DNA from: Ceratorhiza oryzae-sativae
Taxonomy: Eukaryota; Basidiomycota; Agaricomycetes; Cantharellales; Ceratobasidiaceae
DNA length: 64,000 bases
Direction of reading: 5' to 3'
Assembly: GCA_030998015.1 (NCBI GenBank)
Contig: JARWMV010000237.1
Location: forward strand, 1-64,000
Part shown: positions 56,538-64,000 of the stretch, one piece after another
Position numbering within the stretch: position 1 is the first letter of the stretch
Layout: each line of letters starts with the position of its first letter
The notes under the pieces: generated by a model
The model's input: the letters and a program-made list of their open reading frames with translations, nothing else
Database searches by the model: none
What the model was told of the DNA's origin: nothing
Translations under genes and position numbers: made by a program

Positions 56538-58206
56538 CGACTAGGCCATCGTCGTCATCATAAGGTTTTCTTTCCCTATCTCTAGTTTCATTTGATCGAG
56601 TTTGCTGTCTCCCCGAAACCCGGGGTTCTCTTGTGTTCTCCCTGATGCGAGTGTACGAAATTTGGGGCCCCCTGGGCGCTGTTTTTGGATTCCGATTGTT
56701 CCTTCTGCCGTTTTGATTCTGGATGTCGTTCATTTTTTTTCGTGAGCGTTGATCGACTACCTACTTGGAATTGTGAATTGATGATATACGTTTTTCTGGA
56801 TTTCAAATTGGAGTCTGTCAACATTGCCCGACGTGTTGATCAAGGTCGGGGCTCGAGCACGACATATGATAATCAAATGGTAGTTATACTTATTAATACA
56901 TGATTACCGTGGTAGCGGGTAGAAACACAACATCAACAAACACTCCACTTCCACTTTGATGGCTCAGCTCGTCGCGGTTCAACGGATGCTAAACATCATG
57001 CTGGTCAAACCCAAAGAGCGAACGAAGGAGGGGGTTCGGAGCAGGCTGATCGCCATCGACCGGCAGAACATCTGGGGCCGCAGGAAGCATCGGGATTTGG
57101 TCTGGTTCGATGATCCCTAAGGCTTCATGCGCAGTGGGTTCATGTATATATGTTGTGAAGACTTCAACTGAACGCTCTAGTATTTGGAACAGAGCGTGTA
57201 CTGCAATATGGCTTGGTGTTGCATGGTTGGGATCAGCTTCGGGCTCGTCAATGGATAGACTTACATGAAACGCGGCTGCGACTGAATGTCCTTGGGTTGT
57301 GATTGCACGACTGAGTGAGAGATGGGAGCCATAGAAGTGGAGGGTGGGGGAATGTACAAGTAGAGAACTTCAAAAACCAAGGACAGTGGCCTCATATAAC
57401 ATTTCCAAAATCGAGAGGGGGAGCTGAAAGGCTGGTACTCAGGAGCTGACGGGAGGGAGGATTGGTGAGGAAGGACTGGTACGCCGGAGTGTCATTCTAA
57501 GCATCAAAAACGCCGCCGTGGACAATCCGATTCCTTGTGGGCAGCCCATAAATTCCCAATTGGAGCATTCAATTGGGGATCAAAATGGCAGCCTTGCGGT
57601 GGTCTCTTCCACATCCGGTCTAGGTCGCTCCACACTTCGCCATAGGGTTGGCAAAGGAGTAGGCTCCATCGTCGAGAGTTATCCTGTGCCATTCCACGGT
57701 GCTGTCTCATTGATCAAGACCACGAGGCAATCAGCGGATGAATCAAGAAATCGACAAGAGAGGTAAAGAGTCAGGGCACAGGAGAATTTAGGCTCGTAAC
57801 CATCCGTCTCGCTAGGCTCGTGACCAGCCGTTCTAGCAAATTGACCTGCTATTTCGGGAAGATGACTTAAGATCAAGCCACGAGGGAATCATCAAAGAAG
57901 CAGACAAAACGGGGCACAGGTCAATTTGCTACAACGGCTGGTACAATTCACCTAGTGAGTAGTCTCTTCCACGTCCGGTTTAGGTCGACCTGCTCCTCGG
58001 CTTCGTCAGGGTTCGGTCACTCGTTCCTCGCAACCGAACCCTCGTGCCCCAAACCGTCTGTTGGCAAATCTCGGAGCACAGGCTTGACTTAGCAAAATTT
58101 CGGGGGTGGGTCCCCATGGGAGTGTGACTTAGCGAGATTCCGGCCGGCGCTTGTCGGATAAGACTTTTTGATTAGCATCGATTGTAATCAAGTGTACAAA
58201 AATGAA
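56538..58206. other. intergenic between convergent genes
   Basis: Contains the 3' ends of the bZIP and DUF6589-like genes and no recognisable ORF. A phrase like TCTCTTCCACRTCCGGTYTA occurs twice (about 57,604 and 57,963), around the small inverted repeat at 57,823-57,942. Confidence 0.5.
57823..57942. repeat. small inverted repeat, 26-bp arms
   Basis: 57,823-57,848 and 57,917-57,942 match as reverse complements at 25 of 26 positions, starting ACCAGCCGTTCTAGC. The short interior has no ORF. Confidence 0.8.
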
Positions 58207-61200
58207 TCAATCAAAGTCGAATGGGTCCATGTCCTCGCCGTCGCCGTTGTCCACCACAACCTCAAATTGAGTCTCATCTTCTGACTCTATGATATATTCG
58301 TTGTCTCAACACTCCAATACGAGTATTATGTTCAGCTCGTACCTTGATGGTTGATGGTGTTCTCATTACGCTCATCCTCGTCGCCCATACCTTCAGGTTC
58401 ATTCGGGTTGGGGTTCTGCGCACCAAACCTATACTTATTAAACGTGTCTATCGGTGAATTATGGCCTATATGCAAATGTATATTAGGTTTGTGAAGCAAC
58501 AAAGCTGATCCTACTTACTTTGAAGACTCTGGAGACCTGCCGCTAATACATCTCGAGCTCGTAGGGTCTCATCAAGGCGTCGGGAGGGGTCATATTCAAG
58601 TACTTTGCTTTCTTCTAGCGATTTTGTTAGCGCTTCGAGGTCAGCTTGAAGATTCGGCGTTGTATGGTGATTCGAGTTACGAGGGGCGAGTGTGGTGTTA
58701 ACCTGGGTTGCTAACTCGCGCAGGCTGAGATACAAGGCGAGATCTCGCCCAACCACTTCCACGATGCGTTAGAGCCTCGTGCTTTGTAGATAATCTATAA
58801 ATTATATCAGTCCCCGAAAGAATAACACGAAAATAGTGAAATATTGTACAGACCTTGATCCAGTAGTTCATATGCTCTTGTAGTAGGTCGGTTTCTTTCC
58901 ACCCGTTCTGCTTTCCGGTCATATTCACAAGCATATTGGACAGCACGAGATTGCTTAGTTTGAATAACATATTAAAATCAATGAAAGGATTCGTATTAAT
59001 TCAAAACGACATACCATAGAGGTTTCGGCCAAGCGTGCACAAGGTTATGACGAAATCTTAGCAGCTCAGTTGCGTACTGGGTTCGCCCCGCTCCTCGAAA
59101 TGAAATCGCCCATACCTTAAGTATGAGCTCAATCATAGCCATGTTGCCGCATTTAATTGAGGTGATAAAGCAGCAGAACAAAAGCGTGTCACGAATAAAT
59201 AGCATGCTATTTCGTAGCACGTCGTCTGTATCAGCCTCTTTGGGGGTTGTGAAACGATTGACGGCATTAGAAACAACGCGTCTGAGCTCCACCCATGCCT
59301 CGTCGTCCGAAAGTTCTGCCAGATGCTCTCCAAATCGTGTTAGTGATTCATGGCCAGACTTGATTCGGACGATATCCAGTAGCCGAGCGTAGAGCGAGTG
59401 GAAAACAAGATCTTGAACCGTTCTATACTTGAAGGCTTGGTTTAGCAGGATGTTTTTGCGCTTTAGAACCTCGTTGTGTCGCCAAAGAGAGGCAGGGCCA
59501 TCTTTAGGACGAACGTTCGGTTTTCCAAAATGAGTGTGCAAAATCGCAGCAGCGCCAGTTATCCGAATGTGGAAAAGGCTAGCAAACGGCACTAGATAGC
59601 TCAGGTTCTCGTGTATGTCCTTGATATGCGCAGGCGTACGCATATAAAGAGTGCGCACATCCCGAACAGAGAGTACTCGCATAACTGTCAGTAGGTCGCC
59701 AGTCGTAAGAAGCACGCGTCGCTTGAACAACTCGGATTTCTCAATCTGAGTGACCCGCTGCAACTCCTCAATGACGGTTGCATTTCCATTCGCTGAAGCC
59801 TGTTCGATATGGAGTGTTGGCAGTGGGTACACCTTGGAAACTCGCAGAGGTAGGAGTGGGCGAATCAAAGGGCGAAGCGTTTGGTTGACTTCAGATCTCG
59901 ATTCAGCTATAAAACATTGGTAGGAGCGTTGTTTCACTTACTTGTCTTAAACCTCTTAAAAATATCACCTGCGTAATCGGTAAGAACGTTTATTGTTTCA
60001 AATATAAACTCGTTTCGAAGGGCTTTCTCATCTTCTAAGGTCGGCATAACATCTTCAAGCTTCAGATCGGGAGCATTGTTGACAGAAGCAAGATATTGAT
60101 CAAGATCAAGTGCTTTGTCGACGTCCTCTGTGTTACATTTAGGTGGGGGGTGAAGCTCTATAATAGTAGCTGTTGTTCCGCTTTCAAAAGATCCTGGAAG
60201 AGATATAATTCCACTTGAACTGGGTACTATAAGGCGATCGACTAACCGGAGCTTTTAAGGCGCTGTTCAGCGTTCTCCTGCTGGAAGTTGATGTTGTCCC
60301 AACAGAATAGAGACCGGCAGTGAGAGACTGTCTCTCGAAAGCGCTGGGTACAGGATCGATTAAGACTTGATATTGAGCCTAATAGTGTTTTGTAGGATAC
60401 CCCCAGTCCGACTCGATTCAGGACATTAATTGTTGTGGCATGAACACCAGAGCTATATAGGTATGCTGTGAACCCTTTGGCAAGCAGGTTTGCTCGCTGA
60501 GATCGCTTAAGCCAGAGCATAGACCCAACAAACGATATAGTCTAAAATTGCATCATTCCTAATCAACAGATCCAAAAGGAATTTGGATATGGAGATCTTA
60601 CAGTTGGAATTTTGTCTTCCTTTTTTTCCATCAAGTGTTCGCCATCTTTGAGGAACGCCTCCAGAAGTGACACAAAATAAGGCATGTGTTCAGATAGGTG
60701 TGTGAATACAATGTTGGGCGACCAATCTTTTAGTGATTCTAATGTAAATGAATCGTCTATGGCATGATTTCAGTAGTAGTCTTCACTGTTGTGCAAGTCA
60801 GTTTGAATTAGACTCACGATTTGTGTTTAGAAAATGGTATTTTTCCATTTGCTTTCCCTCTCTCAATACCTCCTGTCGAGCTATTTCTTTTGCCCAGGAA
60901 CGAACATCTTGTGCATCTTCAGCTTCAGCTCTCGAAAGCTGGAAATCGACTTGCTCTTTCATCCGCTGTTCTGCATAATCATATGCGCACATGATCTGGA
61001 CTAGTTTGGCGACAGTAAGATTATGCTGCTCAAGTAACAGGCGAGTTGAATCGATGCCTTGGTAGGTTTCATTCAATTGACTGTTTGATTGAATTCGTGC
61101 TCGCTTTTTTGGCTGAGAAGGTAGTAAACGCTGAGTGCTGAGGTGACGAAAATTGGCTGCTTCTTCCAAACCACCACGAGCAACTCGTTTACGCATCTCT

Positions 61201-61304
61201 CGGAGACGTGCTGCATCGCTCTTAGGTCCCTTTGAGTTACAGAATGGGCTATCTTCGAGTTCAGAAAGATCTGAGTCTGGCGATAGTGATTTTTGGCAAG
61301 ACAT
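58207..61304 (-). CDS. DUF6589-like protein, two frame breaks
   Basis: A large fungal protein of unknown function, many-copy in agaricomycetes. Exons on the minus strand: 61,304-60,818, 60,756-60,602, 60,541-59,942, 59,906-59,015, 58,953-58,854, 58,794-58,519, 58,432-58,343 and 58,286-58,207, all with GT-AG borders (one 35-nt intron is unusually short). The N-terminus is Ser/Arg-rich and coiled. Family-like stretches are FCWDNINF, ESGTTATIIEL, LPLRVSK, VFHSLYARLLDI, TDLLQEHMNYWIK, YKARGSNASWKWLGEISPC and LRELATQVNT. The C-terminal tail is acidic and ends DPFDFD. One base is missing at about 60,249-60,256 and another at about 58,721-58,727. Family call from memory of its motifs; function unknown. 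It diverges from the helicase across 115 bp. Confidence 0.7.
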
Positions 61305-61419
61305 AGTTGGTTGACGACAAGAGAGACTGAAAAAAATGACATAGATATTTGAAATATTTCTAAAAGAGGATAAGTCTGTACTTGTATTGCTTTCTTCCTA
61401 ACAACCACCAGCTACAAGT

Positions 61420-63530
61420 ATGCCAGTCTTGTCAACTTTACGAGCACACTCTCGGTCAGTTCAAGAGCCAGATGATCCAAGTGGTGAGTGCATATAGTCT
61501 AGGAAGTTGATCTGCGTCCTTGTTACCTAATGTGATACTTCCAGATCTGACCCCACGCGCTCATCTCGTGTCAAAAATCATTGAAAAAACTGGATTTCAG
61601 CCCCGAGAATTCCAGATTCAAGCTACAGAGGCTGTCCTCAACAGCAGTGACACTGTCGTCCATGCGGGAACTGGTAGTGGCAAGACTTTGATTTTTGTGG
61701 CACCGCATTTTGTCCTCGAGAATCGGGTCTCAATTGTTATATCGCCTCTAATACTCTTACAACATGACCAGGTAAGTTCAGCTGAATACAATTGGATCAC
61801 CATTAATGATACTGTACATTAAAAAGCAAGACCGCATGCGGAAGATGGGACTAAGAGCGATTGCGCTGAATAAGGAGGTGCATGTAGAGCCCGAAACCTG
61901 GAATGTAAGTTAAAAGCTTTGGGTGGTGCTAAACAACTTTATAGCTTTTGACCGATGCCTGGTTGTAGGAGCTTGCTCAGGGCAAATTTGAGATTATTTT
62001 ACTCAGTCCCGAAATGGCTCTGCATAGTGAAGATGTTCGCAAGGTCTTTGACAGCGAAAGCTTTCGAAAGGCCTTGGTGGCGATTCACGTTGATGAGGCG
62101 CATACTGTCTCACTCTGGGGTGGCGATTTCCGAAAGGATTATCGAGAACTGGGACGAATTCGTGCACGACTACCTAAGGGAGTCCCTGTCACCCTTGTTA
62201 GTGCGACACTACGGCCGAATGTCAAGCTCGATGCAATGTCAATACTTGGATTCCCCTCCGATCCGTCAAAATACACTGATATTAATATTGGGAACGAACG
62301 CGGTAACGTGTTTATTGGAGTTCGCCCAATGAATTATCCAGCGTCATCCATAAAGGATATTCTTTTGTTCTTCGACCCCGAAGAGACTGATCCTACTAGA
62401 ATACCCCCAACAGTCATTTACATCGACGACGTCCATGATGTTACTGACGCTGTGATTACCCTATACAAGTGGCTTCACCCGAGCCTCCAAAATCAAGAGA
62501 TAATCATGCCAGTTCACGCCTGGATGACACCAAGATACCGGAGCGAAGCATGGCAAAGTTTGCGTCGGGGAAGGTTCGAGTTATAATTGCCACAGAAGCG
62601 GCAGGTATGGTGAGTCAAAAACCTTTGGTTGTATCATCTGAAGTACGAATAACAATTGCTACTAAAGGGGTGCGATATCCCGAACATCAAGCGAGTCATT
62701 CAGTTTGGAGTTTGTGGGTCGGTTGGTAAGTGATGTATTTGTTGGTTGAAACTAGATTACAGGTTTTAACCCGCCCAAGACGCTTTCATGCAACGAATTG
62801 GACGAGCTTGGCGCGGACCCAACGGTTCTGGCGAAGGTTGGTTAATCTACGAGAAGTGGGTTCCAACTTGTAACCAGAATAAATCCACTATGAATAAGAA
62901 AAGAAAGAACATCAGTAGCGGAGACGATGCTCGGCCCACTGGAAGCACGCAAAATAAAACCGGAAATAAATCTGAGCGAAAATGCGATCCGCTCGTTCAG
63001 AAGCTTGTGACAGAGAGTGTGTGTCGTCGCAAGTTCCTGAATCAAGTCTATAGCAACCCAACACGTGGTGAGTATTTGAGGATTAAGTCTCTATATGTCC
63101 AATTTCAATTATTCCTTATAGGTTCACCAATACCGCCGCATGAATGCTGTGACCTGTGCGATCCAAACTCGGCTTCCCGAGTTATGTCCCACAAGTTTCC
63201 TCCCCGAAAAGGAGCCCCGAGGGCCGCTCGAGCATCTGGAGATTCAAATCCTGAGATGCTTTCGTGCCTGCTCGCATGGCGGAAGTCGACATTTCCGTCT
63301 GTCTTTGGTCGGTCATCCTTGTTTGGCGCATCTGCTCTGATCAGCGACGACGAGCTTGAGCGCATATCGAGATGTGCGCCAGTCCGTTCAATCGACCAGC
63401 TTCGTTCCTACCTCATAAAGTGGCGGTATGTCGATACCCAACTGCCATCGATGTGGGAAGCGCTTCAAACCGGAGGCTTCGTGTCGACCGTTCAGTGCGA
63501 AGACGCCACTACCGTACTAGAGCGACCACG
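61420..63530 (+). CDS. RecQ-like DEAH helicase, 3' end cut by copia 3
   Basis: ATP-dependent DNA helicase. Exons: 61,420-61,483, 61,545-61,771, 61,827-61,904, 61,969-62,609, 62,668-62,725, 62,780-63,067 and 63,122-63,530. Motifs in order: FQPREFQIQATEAVL (Q motif region), AGTGSGKT (Walker A), SPLILLQHDQ (Ia), HVDEAHTVSLWG (DEAH), LVSATL (III), VIIATEAAGM and GCDIPNIKRVIQFGV (V region), and QRIGRAWR (VI; RecQ usually QxxGRxGR). After a basic, low-complexity insert comes a cysteine pair block ECCDLCDP. One base is missing at about 62,549. The reading frame runs into the copia 3 LTR at 63,531, so the C-terminus is replaced by LTR-derived codons. RecQ-like helicases of this sort occur near telomeres in several fungi; whether this one does is not shown. 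Confidence 0.88.
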
Positions 63531-63822
63531 TCTCACGCAGGGAGGTTTCTCGTGGCTAAGATACAAATCGTACTTAGCTCAACTACGAAGGTAGAGAACT
63601 ATATATACTGTACCTAAGATACAAATCGTACTATAGAGTACAGTGTGAATAGAATACATGAGAAAAGAAAGAAAATACGATACCTTAGCTCAACTACGAA
63701 GGTAGAGAACTAAGGAAGAAGAAGGGGGATTCCCGCGAACTCGCGCATGATATCAGAGAGGGGGGATACGAAACAGAAACAAATATGCGCATACATACAC
63801 GCATATGATTGTAAATTCAACA
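63531..63822 (-). repeat. 3' LTR of copia 3 (292 bp)
   Basis: It has the same ends as the other copia LTRs and both copies of the internal CTCAACTACGAAGGTAGAGA repeat. It is closer in sequence to copia 2 than to copia 1. Confidence 0.9.
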
Positions 63823-63868
63823 CGCCCACTCAATCCTATGCGTGAATGTGCAGATAAAAGAAAAAATA

Positions 63869-64000
63869 TCAAACCATACCCATCTCAGACACGAAGCGAG
63901 TAAACTTGAGGCGTCCTAGGGGCTTGGTGAGCGCATCCGCGACCTGTTTCTCGGTAGGTACATATTGCAGGTCGAGTTCCTTAAGGGCGATCACTTCGCG
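63869..64000 (-). CDS. copia 3 pol, C-terminal end of RNase H (partial)
   Basis: Minus-strand reading gives VADALTKPLGRLKFTRFVSEMGM and a TGA at 63,869-63,871, the normal end of a copia polyprotein, matching copia 1. Open to the window edge. Confidence 0.85.
   Translation of the reverse strand, partial: REVIALKELDLQYVPTEKQVADALTKPLGRLKFTRFVSEMGMV

Larger units (their letters stand above)
63531..64000 (-). mobile_element. copia element 3, 3' end only, continues beyond the window
   Basis: The minus-strand LTR and the end of pol are inside the window. It is inserted in the last visible helicase exon. Confidence 0.9.

Overview
The window looks like a gene-poor, transposon-rich stretch of a filamentous basidiomycete genome. 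The evidence is introns of about 50-60 nt with GT-AG ends, a fungalysin (M36) protease, a Golgi GDPase of the GDA1 type, a Gcn4/Cpc1-like bZIP, a DUF6589-like gene beside a RecQ-like helicase, chromodomain Ty3/gypsy elements and fungal hAT and Tc1 elements. A Rhizoctonia/Ceratobasidium-like agaricomycete is my best guess, but that is inference.

Layout. 1-7.9 kb: C-terminal exons of an unrecognised family, a fungalysin gene (1430-4111, seven exons), and a second copy of the unrecognised C-terminus on the minus strand. 7.9-14.7 kb: a graveyard of DNA transposons (a broken Tc1, a hAT remnant, and a complete 1587-bp Tc1 copy with 215-bp inverted repeats inserted in the hAT), almost free of CpG. 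14,663-31,145: a chromodomain Ty3/gypsy element (A), split by a younger, nearly intact, oppositely oriented gypsy (B, 18,757-25,000, TSD CCTAT). Between the end of A's pol and its 3' LTR lie 3.6 kb of non-retroviral cargo: an orphan ORF (X), a spliced antisense ORF (Y) and a spliced Rep of the CRESS-DNA virus type, plus a tRNA-like sequence. 31.1-41.1 kb: a truncated copia (minus) and a full-length copia (36,106-41,090, TSD GTAGT). 43.4-47.9 kb: two tandem paralogous secreted proteins and the GDPase. 48-54.8 kb: no gene recognised, but a 305-bp-arm inverted repeat spans 52,199-53,973. 54.8-56.5 kb: the bZIP gene with a candidate uORF. 58.2-63.5 kb: a DUF6589-like gene and a RecQ-like helicase diverging from 115 bp; the helicase is cut by a third copia that runs off the window.

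How it fits together. The most unusual feature is the Rep module carried inside gypsy A: a replication initiator with HUH-endonuclease and SF3-helicase motifs, an acquired intron, and a divergent promoter rich in CACGTG/CATGTG motifs that also occur in A's LTRs. The mobile elements share one mutational signature, CpG to TpG/CpA. It explains all five differences between B's LTRs, produces CGA-to-TGA stop codons in the copias, and has removed nearly all CpG from the oldest elements. Methylcytosine deamination is the obvious explanation. Separately, every conserved host-type gene with a frame break has lost exactly one base, which looks more like assembly error than gene decay.
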